From: a bacterium
GTDB lineage: Bacteria; Zhuqueibacterota; Zhuqueibacteria; Residuimicrobiales; Oceaniaggregativiventaceae
Direction of reading: 5' to 3'
NCBI GenBank assembly: GCA_029565675.1
Contig: JAKQNP010000008.1
Location: forward strand, 124,001 to 188,000
Length of the DNA stretch: 64,000 nt
Positions 1 to 7,962 of the stretch are shown here, one piece after another; position 1 is the stretch's first letter; every line of letters starts with the position of its first letter. The notes beneath the pieces were generated by a model, which worked only from the letters and a program-made list of their open reading frames with translations, was not told where the DNA came from and searched no databases. Both the position numbers and the translations under genes were made by a program.

Positions 1-437
1 GTCAGCTCCCGATTCGAGTTGCGCACCACCTCGATCAGCATTTTTTCCGAGATAAAATCGCGGGTGATGCCGTCGATGATATCGTCCAATCGGCTGTGTG
101 CATTGCGTTCGTTGTTCACCGATTGATAGAATTTGAGCGGATCGACGATGCGCCAGCGCGCAAAGGTGTCCACCAGGATGTATTTCTTGTCCGAGGTGGG
201 GATTTGATTGGGATCGCCATCCCACTGGATGATGCGTTTTTCGAAAAACGTTGCCTTTTGAATAAACGGCATCTTTATTTTCAAGCCGGCGGTGGTCACC
301 GGATCTCCGATTGGATCGCCGAATTGGGTGATGATGGCCAGATGTGTTTCATCGACGATATAAAAGGTATCGCTGAGCAGGATCAGGAGCAAAATGATGA
401 CAGCAACAATCACATAGCGGGAGGTTTTCGCGTTCAT
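1..437 (-). CDS. hflC: HflC, FtsH-associated SPFH/prohibitin-family membrane protein (C-terminus cut off by window edge)
   Basis: Translating the minus strand from the ATG at 437 gives a short N-terminus, one membrane segment (about residues 7-22) and then a stomatin/prohibitin (SPFH) domain with the motifs VDETHLAIITQFG and GLKIKMPF that are typical of HflC. Only about 145 residues lie inside the window; HflC proteins are usually near 280-330 residues, so the C-terminal half is missing because of the edge and not through damage. Its start overlaps the hflK stop (TGATG), so the two are translationally coupled. In known systems HflK and HflC form a complex around the FtsH protease in the inner membrane and modulate its activity. 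Identification is firm from sequence and gene order. Confidence 0.93.
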   Translation of the reverse strand, partial: MNAKTSRYVIVAVIILLLILLSDTFYIVDETHLAIITQFGDPIGDPVTTAGLKIKMPFIQKATFFEKRIIQWDGDPNQIPTSDKKYILVDTFARWRIVDPLKFYQSVNNERNAHSRLDDIIDGITRDFISEKMLIEVVRNSNREL

Positions 438-1420
438 CACTTCACCTCCTTTCCCTTGAGCTGCAGCAGCGGCAGAAACGATTTCATCTCCTCGTCAACC
501 ACAATTTTATTGGGAATCTTGTTCAGGATCTCTTCCATGGTTTCCACATAAAAACGGGTTCGGGTCACATCTTTGGCTTTGCGATATTCCTGCCAGACGT
601 TGATAAAACGATCGGCATCACCGCGGGCGCGATTGACGCGATTGGTGGCATAGCCTTCTGCCTCGAGCACGACCTGCTCGGCCTGTCCCCGGGCGCGCGG
701 AATGGCTGTGTTGTAGGCTTTCCACGCTTCGTTGATGATGCGTTCGCGCTCCTGTCTCGCTTCGTTGACTTCGTTAAAAGCTGGCTGAACCGGTAAGGGC
801 GGATTCACATCCTGCAGATTGACGGTGACGATATCGACGCCGGTTTCATAATCGTTCAACAGGGTTTGCATTTCAGTTTGTGCCTGCAGCGCGATATCCT
901 TGCGGTTGAGAATGATCACTTCGTCGACGCTGTGGTCGCCCACCACTTGCCGCATGACCGATTCGGAGACATCCCGGATCGTGCCCTCCACATCGCGCAC
1001 GCGAAAGAGATAGGCAACTGGATCCTTGATCCGGTATTGCACAATCCATTCGACCAGAGCGGAATTGAGGTCGCCGGTCAGCATCAGGGACTCACTGCGA
1101 AAATCATCCGAAGAATATTCAGAATGGACCCCTGCGCGAACAGTGCGAAATCCGAATTCCTCTTTGAAAACCCGTTGCACCTTGACTTTTTTAATGCTTT
1201 CGATGCCCCAGGGCAGCTTCAAATGCAACCCGGGTTCGGTGGTGCGCACGTAGGCGCCGAAACGCTGAATGATGCCCACCTCATCCGCTCCAACAGTGTA
1301 AAACGATGAGATGAGAACGATCAAAAGAACGACACCGACCGCCAGATAGAGCAACGGTTTTTTGCCCGGGTCGGGGAGTTCGATCGTTTCGCCTCCAATA
1401 TTGACAACTCTTTTTTTCAT
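437..1420 (-). CDS. hflK: HflK, FtsH protease modulator, SPFH family
   Basis: 327 residues. There is a short cytoplasmic N-terminus, a membrane segment at about residues 23-43, then an SPFH domain (VGADEVGIIQRFGAY, EPGLHLKLPWGIE). The helical stretch with NEARQERERIINEAWKAYN and PRARGQAEQVVLEAEGYA is characteristic of HflK. It pairs with HflC to form the cage-like complex that encloses FtsH in the inner membrane. It lacks the long Gly/Pro-rich N-terminal extension of the E. coli protein. The stop overlaps the hflC start, so hflK-hflC is one transcript. The start is supported by a GGAGAA ribosome-binding site just upstream. There is no nearby ftsH. Confidence 0.93.
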   Translation of the reverse strand: MKKRVVNIGGETIELPDPGKKPLLYLAVGVVLLIVLISSFYTVGADEVGIIQRFGAYVRTTEPGLHLKLPWGIESIKKVKVQRVFKEEFGFRTVRAGVHSEYSSDDFRSESLMLTGDLNSALVEWIVQYRIKDPVAYLFRVRDVEGTIRDVSESVMRQVVGDHSVDEVIILNRKDIALQAQTEMQTLLNDYETGVDIVTVNLQDVNPPLPVQPAFNEVNEARQERERIINEAWKAYNTAIPRARGQAEQVVLEAEGYATNRVNRARGDADRFINVWQEYRKAKDVTRTRFYVETMEEILNKIPNKIVVDEEMKSFLPLLQLKGKEVK

Positions 1421-1788
1421 GTTCTCCTTTCTCCTGGTTCGGGTTAACAGAATAAATGAAAAAGAGAGAATCGCTCTGTTGGGGCACTATCGAGCGGTTT
1501 CACTTTTTCAACGAAAAAGACAAGCCAACTTATTCCGAATGGTCTCCATTTTGCAAGATAGCAAACTGTGCTGACAATCAAAAGCAATTACTCGACAAGG
1601 CCGACCTGCAAAAGAGTGGAATATCGAGGGATAAAGGTATTGACCCAGGGTCAAGAGTTTTATATATTGAAAAAACTGCAACAACCGTCGATCAAAAAGC
1701 AGGACAATCGGTTTGAAGGGTGCAAGCCAAGCCGGCGCCGGTTGTCGAACTCCTACTGGTTTTTAGAAAATGGAAAGGAGCTTCCACC
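1421..1788. other. Intergenic region between divergent hflK and glycosyltransferase genes
   Basis: This 368-base stretch lies between two divergently read genes and should hold both promoters. The plus-strand promoter and palindrome at 1640-1668 are listed separately. Small open frames inside it have no convincing ribosome-binding site or recognisable product, so I see no gene here. Confidence 0.6.
1640..1668 (+). promoter_or_regulatory. Sigma70-like promoter with a 15-bp palindrome over the -35 element
   Basis: TTGACC at 1640-1645, a 17-bp spacer, then TATATT at 1663-1668 form a good vegetative promoter for the glycosyltransferase that starts at 1789. The -35 element lies inside a perfect inverted repeat, TTGACCCAGGGTCAA (1640-1654), which could be an operator. 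Expression from here would leave a leader of roughly 110-115 bases. Confidence 0.6.
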
Positions 1789-3360
1789 ATGAAGCCGAAA
1801 ATCACCATACTTTTACAGGCCAATTCCCAGGCGCCTTATGGTCTGGCCGGCATGCAAAAGACTCTGGATTCCCTGGAAAAACAAGTCGAATCCAATCATG
1901 AGGTGCTGCTGTACGGGGACTGGAAAGAGGCTGAAAAAGAAGCGATGAAGCGCGGTCATCGCTTTGTCACTGCCAATTTGAGCACCCCTTCCCAGGCCTT
2001 GAATGCCGCATTTGCCGCCGCAGACGGTGACTATCTGTTGATCTGCGATACAGCCCGGAACGCGATCGAATTCAAGAGCGCGGCAACTCTCTTCTATCGG
2101 CTGGTTATGGAACGCCACCCTGACGCGGTCATGCTCTACAGCGACTATGATTTGATCGATGCCGGGAAGCATCTCGAGCGCAAACTGCTCGAATTTCATC
2201 CTGGCCGGCTCATGGATTCCTGGGATATGGGCTATTGTCTGCTGTTTGCACGGACGTTTCTCAATGCCGTGGGATTCTGCGATGAAAAAATCCGCTTTCA
2301 TCCGCTTTACGACTTGCGCCTCAAGGCTTTTGAAACCCAGCGCATTGTCCATGTCTCAAACCGTTTTAACGGTGTTCCCTATGTGGTCTACGCAGCGGCC
2401 AAGGGCCAGGATGTCTTTGCCTATCTGAAAGCGGGCAAAGCGGTTGCCCAGGAGCTGGAAGCGATCTGCACCGAGCACCTGAAACGGATCCACGCCTATC
2501 TGGCACCCGGGCAGAATTACCACTCGGTTGTCTATACCGGGGAAGAAGAAAAGAGTTTTCAGGCGTGTCTGGCGTCTGTGGTGATCCCGGTTTTCAACCG
2601 ACCGGAATTTATCTGTTCCGCCATCGAGTCGGTACAGGCACAGACGGTGTCGAATATCGAATGCGTGGTGGTCTGCAACGGCGGCGAAAGCGATCCCACG
2701 GTCGAGCAGGTGCAGCGCTATATGCCGGGAGGCGATCGCTATCGAGCCGATAAACCGGCGGTGCGAGTGATCGTCCTCGACATGAATAACCTGGGTCTCT
2801 GTTTCAATGCCGCGCTGCAAACGTCCAAAGCCAAATATTACGTTCAGCTGGATTCCGACGATCTGCTGTTCGAGGATGCTGTGGAAAAGATCCTTGCTGT
2901 CTATGAGCAGGACGATCGCATCGGCATGGTGATCGGTTCCTATCAGGTCTATGAAAAGAAGAGCGGCGGATCGGTGGTACCGGTGCTGGTGGAAGGCAAA
3001 CCGTTTATCGTTACCCATGACGAATGGACAGAGGAAAACGGCCGCAACAATCTGCTGCGCATCAACGGCGCCGGCGCGCCGCGGTCGATCAAGCTCAAGG
3101 TTCTCAAAGAGGTGGGCTGGTTCGGCATGAACGATTCGCCCTATTGCCGCAATTACGGCGAGGATTACGAGTTGGTCAACAAGGTGGCCGAGCGCTATCG
3201 AATCGGTCGGGTATGGGATCCGATCTACAAGGTCGTCCGCCACTCCGGCGGCACGGATCACCAGATCGATCAGGTAACCATCGATGTGAATGACAACGCA
3301 AAGGATCACATGCGGCTGGAAGCCATCAAACGGCGCCAGGCCATCAACCTCAACGATTGA
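1789..3360 (+). CDS. Family 2 glycosyltransferase with a degenerate N-terminal GT-like half
   Basis: The ATG at 1789 follows GGAAAGGAG at good spacing and gives 523 residues. Residues about 260-490 form a GT-A domain: VVIPVFNRPEFICSAIESV for nucleotide-sugar binding and QLDSDDLL with the DxDD metal site at D355-D357-D358, followed by GEDYELVNKVAERY, typical of GT2 enzymes. Residues 1-250 look like a second, diverged GT-A fold (ALNAAFAAADGDYLLICDTA, YSDYDLID) that may still bind a sugar or act as a scaffold. No membrane segment is apparent, so it is probably cytoplasmic or peripheral. It is monocistronic: its own promoter is upstream and a strong hairpin follows. The acceptor sugar or protein cannot be read from the sequence. 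Confidence 0.85.
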   Translation: MKPKITILLQANSQAPYGLAGMQKTLDSLEKQVESNHEVLLYGDWKEAEKEAMKRGHRFVTANLSTPSQALNAAFAAADGDYLLICDTARNAIEFKSAATLFYRLVMERHPDAVMLYSDYDLIDAGKHLERKLLEFHPGRLMDSWDMGYCLLFARTFLNAVGFCDEKIRFHPLYDLRLKAFETQRIVHVSNRFNGVPYVVYAAAKGQDVFAYLKAGKAVAQELEAICTEHLKRIHAYLAPGQNYHSVVYTGEEEKSFQACLASVVIPVFNRPEFICSAIESVQAQTVSNIECVVVCNGGESDPTVEQVQRYMPGGDRYRADKPAVRVIVLDMNNLGLCFNAALQTSKAKYYVQLDSDDLLFEDAVEKILAVYEQDDRIGMVIGSYQVYEKKSGGSVVPVLVEGKPFIVTHDEWTEENGRNNLLRINGAGAPRSIKLKVLKEVGWFGMNDSPYCRNYGEDYELVNKVAERYRIGRVWDPIYKVVRHSGGTDHQIDQVTIDVNDNAKDHMRLEAIKRRQAINLND

Positions 3361-3367
3361 CTCGAGC

Positions 3368-3405
3368 CAGGTTCTGCCGGGCAACCGGTAACCCGGCAGA
3401 ACCTG
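3368..3405 (+). terminator. Strong 14-bp perfect hairpin after the glycosyltransferase gene
   Basis: CAGGTTCTGCCGGG (3368-3381) pairs perfectly with 3392-3405 around a 10-base loop, starting 8 bases after the stop codon. The nearest T run (five T at 3418-3422) is 12 bases away, so it may act as an mRNA 3' end stabiliser or a Rho-assisted end and not a classical intrinsic terminator. Confidence 0.6.
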
Positions 3406-3440
3406 ATCCCACCCGACTTTTTGCCCAATTATTTTTCATA

Positions 3441-3456
3441 CCACTACATTTAGTGT
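3441..3456 (+). promoter_or_regulatory. NrdR box 1 upstream of nrdD
   Basis: CCACTACATTTAGTGT matches 14 of 16 positions of the NrdR consensus ACACWATATWTWGTGT as I know it. It touches the -35 element of the nrdD promoter. NrdR is the ATP/dATP-sensing repressor of ribonucleotide reductase genes; nrdR itself is not in the window. Confidence 0.75.
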
Positions 3457-3484
3457 TGAATTTCAAATTTGTACGCTATATATT
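3456..3484 (+). promoter_or_regulatory. Sigma70-like promoter of the nrdD operon
   Basis: TTGAAT at 3456-3461, a 17-bp spacer and TATATT at 3479-3484. It has the same architecture as four other promoters proposed in this window. NrdR boxes overlap both hexamers, so repressor binding would block RNA polymerase. The leader to the ATG at 3581 is about 90 bases. Confidence 0.65.
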
Positions 3485-3488
3485 TACA
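3473..3488 (+). promoter_or_regulatory. NrdR box 2 upstream of nrdD
   Basis: ACGCTATATATTTACA fits the left half and centre of the NrdR consensus, but its right half is poor. It begins exactly 32 bases after box 1, the roughly three-turn spacing usual for paired NrdR boxes, and covers the -10 element. The spacing makes it more credible than its sequence alone would. Confidence 0.6.
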
Positions 3489-3580
3489 TCGGGGAGTATC
3501 GAGCACCTGATGGTCATGCAGCGCCAGTGAAATCCGCTTTGTTCGATATCTTTGCCTGCGGTTTGTGGGAGGAGATTGTT

Positions 3581-6313
3581 ATGCCTGACAGTGGAAAAAA
3601 AATTGACGGATTTTTGAAACGGAATGGCTTTGTGGTCGAGTTTCATGCCGAAAAGATCGAAAAGGCCATCCAGCACGCTTTTGCTGCCGTTGCCCGTCAG
3701 ACCGGCGAGCAAGTCGACGACAGCATTGCCAGAACCTTGACTGAACAGGTCATTGCCCAGCTCAATGATCCTTTCAGCGAGTATTATATCCATCCGGATG
3801 CAAACGGCCGGCGGATACCCAAGATCGAAGATGTGCAGGATCTCGTCGAGATTGTCCTGGCCGAGAACCAGTTCCCGGTGGTCGTCGCCGCATACAAGCG
3901 CTATCGCAAACAGCGTGAACTCGCGCGCCGCAAGATCCGCGTGCGGACGACGAACGGCGAGCTGTGCAAAGATCCAACCGATGCTTCTCTGCTGTTGGTC
4001 GAATCTTTGAGCAGCAACAGCACCGACTTTTGGGATCGCGGCCGAATCATCAACCAGCTGGTGGACGAGATCGGTCTCCCCGGCGAGATCGCCATCTCGG
4101 TGGCCAAGGCTGTGGAAAATCAGGTTATTGAGAGCAATGTCAGCAGTGTGAACACGGCCTTGATCCGCGAATTGGTCAACAATGAGCTCGCCTTGCGGGA
4201 CTTGCGCGAACAGCTGCGCGATCTGGAGATCTACTCGGTGCCCAAGCAATACATCGACAGTTTGATGAACACCAAGTCGACCGAGAACAGCAACATCGTC
4301 AACAACAATCCAGAGGCGGTCAATCTCGGCATTGCGGAGCTGGTTTTGAAGCAGTGGGCGCTGGATCGCATTTTTTCCGCCGAGGTCAAGCGCGCTCATC
4401 ACACCGGCATGGTTCATCTTCATGATTTGGGTTATCCACATCGGGTTTACTGTTCTTCGCATTCGGTCGAATATGTGAAAAAATACGGTTTGCAGCGGTT
4501 GTTGAACTTGAATACGGTTTCCAAGCCGGCGCGCAGTGCTACGGTGTTGACCGGCCATCTGAACACCTTTCTGGCCACCATGCAGGCCAACTATGCCGGG
4601 GCGCTGGGAATCGCCTATATCAATGTCTTTTATGCCCCTCTGCTCGTCGGCATGTCGCCGGTGGAACTCAAGCAAATCGCGCAGGAACTGATCTTTAACG
4701 GCTCACAGAACGCCTTTTCTCGCGGCGGTCAGACTCTCTTTCTCGATTTTAACATTCACAGTGGCGTGCCTTCCTACCTCAAAAAAGTGCCGGCGATCGG
4801 ACCGGGAGGAAAATATTTGCTGCGCAAGGCGGACGGCACGATCGTGCCGTTGACCGAGATGAACCGCGATGAGACCGACGCCCAGGGTTATTCGCTGATG
4901 AACCTGGTCGTGCAGGAAGAGGGAAGGCCGAGGCTGGTTTGGAAGGAAAACCACGATCCGAGCAAAGGGATCGCGATCGATGCGCAGGTGGCGGCGGAGG
5001 TGGCCGAGCGCGGCGAAAAAGTCATGACCTATGGCGACTATGAAAAACAAGCCCGCGATTTTGCCCTTGCCTTGTTGCAAGTTTGGGAAGAAGGAGATAA
5101 GAACGGCAGGGTGTTCGAATTTCCCAAATGCGATTTTCATATCAACGAGGACAGTTTTACTGACCCGGAGCAGCTCAAAATTGTGCAGCGTGCGTGTGAA
5201 GTGGCCAGTCAAAACGGTTCCACCTATTTCATTTTTGACCGCGACGAGGTGACGCTGTCCGCCTGTTGCCGCTTGCGAACGACCATCACGGACAACCGCA
5301 TGCTGCAGCATCCGGAGTCGATGCGCTTTTGCGGATTCCAGAACGTCACGGTCAATGTTCCGCAGGCAGCTTTTCGCGCGGCGCGCAAGAGTCAGAAGGA
5401 CTTGCCGGGGTTGCTGAACGAGATCGATGCTGCGATGGAAATCTGCGCCCAAGCCCATCTGCAAAAGCGCCAGACCATCCGCAACATGATGGCCGAGCGC
5501 GGACAGCCTCTTTATCAGATCGGCCAACCCTCCTGTGACGGCAAACCGTATGTCGATCTGGATACCTGCACCTACATCATCGGTTTGATCGGCGTCAATG
5601 ATGCAGTCAAATTTCTCACCGGTCAAGAATTGCACGAGTCTGAACAAGCGCAAGAGATGGGGCTGCGCATTGTCGCGCACATGTTTCTCAAGGCCAAAAA
5701 GATGTCGCGCAAATACAAGATGAAATTCAGCCTGGAAGAGTCGCCGGCGGAAAGCGCCGCCCGCCGTCTGGCCAAGAGCGATCTCAAATATTTTGCTCCT
5801 GAAGCCACGCCGATCGTCAAAGGTTCGATCGATGACGATTCGGTTTTCTATACCAATTCGATTCACCTGGCGGCAGACGCCCCGGTATCGATCGTCGAGA
5901 GAATCCGCCAGCAAGCGAAATACCATGGTTTGATCGAATCGGGTGCCATTATCCACGCCTTTGTCGGCGAAGAAAAACCCTCATCGCAATCCATTTTCCA
6001 GCTGGTCGAGAAGACTTTCCGCCGAACGCAGTGCGCTCAGCTGACGATCTCACCCGAGTTCACCTATTGTCTGGAATGCCACCAGCAAAGCCGCGGATTG
6101 GAAGAAACCTGTCCTCGTTGCGGATCGGATCAAGTATATGGCGAAACCCGGGTGGTGGGCTATTTCAGCAAGATCGAAAATTGGAACAAATCCAAACGCT
6201 ATGGTGAACTGGTTGCCCGCCAACGCGGTCGCTATCGCGTCGAAACCGCTGAAGAGTCGCTGCCTTCGCGGATCGATTCTTCGATGGCGGTTTCTGCGGG
6301 TGATCCGCACTAG
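3581..6313 (+). CDS. nrdD: Anaerobic (class III) ribonucleoside-triphosphate reductase NrdD
   Basis: 910 residues from the ATG at 3581, chosen because GGGAGGAG (3567-3574) sits 6 bases upstream; an in-frame GTG at 3527 lacks such a site. An ATP-cone regulatory domain occupies about residues 12-105. The barrel follows, with HDLGYPHRVYCSSHS and FRFCGFQNVTVNVP. The C-terminus carries a Cys4 zinc site (C830-x2-C833, C844-x2-C847) and the glycyl-radical loop RVVGYFSKIENWNKSKRYGE, with the radical Gly near residue 860. The enzyme reduces ribonucleotides to deoxyribonucleotides without oxygen, after Gly radical formation by the activase encoded two genes downstream. It leads a probable four-gene operon under the NrdR-box promoter. 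Length and motifs match the family. Confidence 0.96.
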   Translation: MPDSGKKIDGFLKRNGFVVEFHAEKIEKAIQHAFAAVARQTGEQVDDSIARTLTEQVIAQLNDPFSEYYIHPDANGRRIPKIEDVQDLVEIVLAENQFPVVVAAYKRYRKQRELARRKIRVRTTNGELCKDPTDASLLLVESLSSNSTDFWDRGRIINQLVDEIGLPGEIAISVAKAVENQVIESNVSSVNTALIRELVNNELALRDLREQLRDLEIYSVPKQYIDSLMNTKSTENSNIVNNNPEAVNLGIAELVLKQWALDRIFSAEVKRAHHTGMVHLHDLGYPHRVYCSSHSVEYVKKYGLQRLLNLNTVSKPARSATVLTGHLNTFLATMQANYAGALGIAYINVFYAPLLVGMSPVELKQIAQELIFNGSQNAFSRGGQTLFLDFNIHSGVPSYLKKVPAIGPGGKYLLRKADGTIVPLTEMNRDETDAQGYSLMNLVVQEEGRPRLVWKENHDPSKGIAIDAQVAAEVAERGEKVMTYGDYEKQARDFALALLQVWEEGDKNGRVFEFPKCDFHINEDSFTDPEQLKIVQRACEVASQNGSTYFIFDRDEVTLSACCRLRTTITDNRMLQHPESMRFCGFQNVTVNVPQAAFRAARKSQKDLPGLLNEIDAAMEICAQAHLQKRQTIRNMMAERGQPLYQIGQPSCDGKPYVDLDTCTYIIGLIGVNDAVKFLTGQELHESEQAQEMGLRIVAHMFLKAKKMSRKYKMKFSLEESPAESAARRLAKSDLKYFAPEATPIVKGSIDDDSVFYTNSIHLAADAPVSIVERIRQQAKYHGLIESGAIIHAFVGEEKPSSQSIFQLVEKTFRRTQCAQLTISPEFTYCLECHQQSRGLEETCPRCGSDQVYGETRVVGYFSKIENWNKSKRYGELVARQRGRYRVETAEESLPSRIDSSMAVSAGDPH

Positions 6314-6351
6314 CCATTTCAGCACGAGCCGGATTTCGTCAAGGAGACAGC

Positions 6352-6759
6352 ATGCCCAAAAAGTTTCGGATCGAAGTGTTCGGCAAACCCGGGTGCGCCA
6401 AGTGCGCCTTGCTCAACAAACGCTTGGATCAGATGCTCGCCGAAAACCGCTGGAAGGATTTTGACAAGTGCTATCACAACGTCGAGACTGTGGATGGGCT
6501 GGTCGCTTTCGCTCAGACCGAATGTATGAATCCGTCCCGAATCCCGGGCTTTGTGATTCGAGTTTGGAACGAAGAACGGCAAACCTACGATTTTGTGGCG
6601 CAAAAAAGCGAACCCGTCCAGCAGGGCAAAAAGCCCAATAATTTTCTCAGTGTCTACCTGGGGGTGGAAACGGATTACAGCGAAGACGGCAAAGGTTTGC
6701 TGTCGCCGAACTTGATCCAGGCGGTCCTGCAAACGGCTGTCGACGACGGCCGATCCTGA
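6352..6759 (+). CDS. Glutaredoxin/thioredoxin-like protein between nrdD and nrdG
   Basis: 135 residues, starting at an ATG 7 bases after AAGGAGA, 38 bases behind nrdD. It opens with a thioredoxin-fold strand and a CxxC redox pair in FGKPGCAKCALLNKRLDQML (C15, C18), as in NrdH/glutaredoxins. The rest is longer than a classic glutaredoxin and includes SRIPGFVIRVW, which may correspond to the cis-Pro region but lacks the usual TVP. Two further Cys (C40, C57) lie between. Placed between reductase and activase, it most likely supplies electrons to NrdD or keeps its cysteines reduced. That role is inferred from context; class III enzymes use formate or thiol reductants depending on subtype. Confidence 0.75.
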   Translation: MPKKFRIEVFGKPGCAKCALLNKRLDQMLAENRWKDFDKCYHNVETVDGLVAFAQTECMNPSRIPGFVIRVWNEERQTYDFVAQKSEPVQQGKKPNNFLSVYLGVETDYSEDGKGLLSPNLIQAVLQTAVDDGRS

Positions 6760-6768
6760 GCGGTTTTT

Positions 6769-7467
6769 ATGAGTGATTCTCCGGTCTATGCGGTTCAAAA
6801 ACAGCCGTCGCTGATCGATTATCGCGGTCATCTGACTGCTCTTGTTTTCGTTTCGGGCTGCAATTTTCGTTGCGGTTTCTGCCACAACGCCTCTCTGCTG
6901 CAAAAGCGGCAGATCGGCATCAGTTGGGAGCGCCTGGGCAAACTCTGTCGCCAATTTGCTGACCACTGGGTCGATGCGGTCACCATAAGCGGCGGCGAAC
7001 CGACCATCTGGCCGGAATTGCTGGATTTGATCGAGTTTTTTAGAGGATTTGGCTTTGCCATCAAACTCGATACCAACGGCTCGCATCCGGAAAGGTTAAA
7101 GCAGCTCTTGCCGTTTTTGGATTATGTTGCCATGGATCTCAAAGGCGCGCCGCAGCAGTATGCAGCCCTGACCGGTTTTGACCATCCGGATAGGCTGCAG
7201 GCGAGCATCGATCTGTTGCGCGGCTGGGACAAAGAGTACGAGTTTCGCACCACCCTGGTGGAAGGTCTTCATGACGATGAACGGATGGCCGAGATGGCTG
7301 CCTGGATTGCCGGCGCCACACTCTATGTTTTGCAGCCCTTTCTTCCCCATCCCGACATTCCGGATCCATCCTTGCGCGACAAGCCAAGAACCTCCGATGC
7401 CTTTTTGCATCGCATGGCCAAAATCGCTGAACCCCATGTGGAAAAAGTGCTGGTCATCGGCGATTGA
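6769..7467 (+). CDS. nrdG: Radical SAM activase of anaerobic ribonucleotide reductase (NrdG2 type)
   Basis: 232 residues. The radical SAM motif CxxxCxxC is C31, C35 and C38 in FVSGCNFRCGFCHNASLL, and the SAM-binding GGE motif is in TISGGEPTIWPELLDLIEF. It resembles the longer NrdG2/PflA-like activases and not the short E. coli NrdG. It should use a [4Fe-4S] cluster and S-adenosylmethionine to abstract hydrogen from the NrdD glycine. It starts 9 bases after the glutaredoxin-like gene, within the same operon. An alternative reading is a PflA-type activase for another glycyl radical enzyme, but adjacency to nrdD decides the matter. Confidence 0.9.
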   Translation: MSDSPVYAVQKQPSLIDYRGHLTALVFVSGCNFRCGFCHNASLLQKRQIGISWERLGKLCRQFADHWVDAVTISGGEPTIWPELLDLIEFFRGFGFAIKLDTNGSHPERLKQLLPFLDYVAMDLKGAPQQYAALTGFDHPDRLQASIDLLRGWDKEYEFRTTLVEGLHDDERMAEMAAWIAGATLYVLQPFLPHPDIPDPSLRDKPRTSDAFLHRMAKIAEPHVEKVLVIGD

Positions 7468-7514
7468 TCTTGCACAAAATCAGACAAGAGAGATAATTGA
7501 TTCGAGGAGTTGCA

Positions 7515-7838
7515 ATGGCTTCTAGCGTTATTCATGCCGGAATTTGTGGTTTCGTCACCCGTGTTGAGGCACACCTGCAAGGCGATCGCTGTCTTGTCGC
7601 CATCGACAGCGATTGTCAACACATCCGCAATTTGGCCGAACACATCGTTTCTGTCGATCCTTTTCAGGAAATTTCCTTCCACGGTCAAATGCCGACAATC
7701 CTGCAGCAGGCGGCCATTTTTTGCACACATGCCGCCTGTCCGGTTCCTGCAGGAATCATCAAGGCCGTCGAGGTGGCCGCCGGCCTGGCGTTGCCGGCCG
7801 ATGTCAGCATTCGAATCGCCAATGACCCGCTTGAATGA
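7515..7838 (+). CDS. Small conserved Cys-rich protein downstream of nrdG (possibly DUF6951)
   Basis: 107 residues from the ATG at 7515, preceded by CGAGGAG. It contains five cysteines (C11, C26, C34, C70, C75) in short conserved-looking blocks: IHAGICGFVT, DSDCQHI, FCTHAACPVPAGIIKAVEVA. The pattern recalls a short family of anaerobes that I remember as DUF6951, which I could not verify. There is no signal peptide or membrane segment, so it is cytoplasmic. It lies 47 bases after nrdG on the same strand and probably belongs to the nrd operon. The cysteines suggest metal or Fe-S binding or a redox role, but no function is established from sequence. Confidence 0.7.
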   Translation: MASSVIHAGICGFVTRVEAHLQGDRCLVAIDSDCQHIRNLAEHIVSVDPFQEISFHGQMPTILQQAAIFCTHAACPVPAGIIKAVEVAAGLALPADVSIRIANDPLE

Positions 7839-7962
7839 CGCCTTTTCCTGAGGAATATCGTCCGCTTTTCTCCAGGCAAAATTCGCCGTTGCGCATTTCC
7901 CGCCGATGCGTTACATTTCATTCCGAGTTCGCAGCACTCGAATCGACTCTGCAGGAGGAGGC

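Noticed and set aside
1456-1716. Small frames between hflK and the glycosyltransferase
   Set aside because: No ribosome-binding sites, overlap of the promoter, and no recognisable product.
4703-5956. 417-residue open frame on the minus strand
   Set aside because: Antisense to nrdD; no family features.
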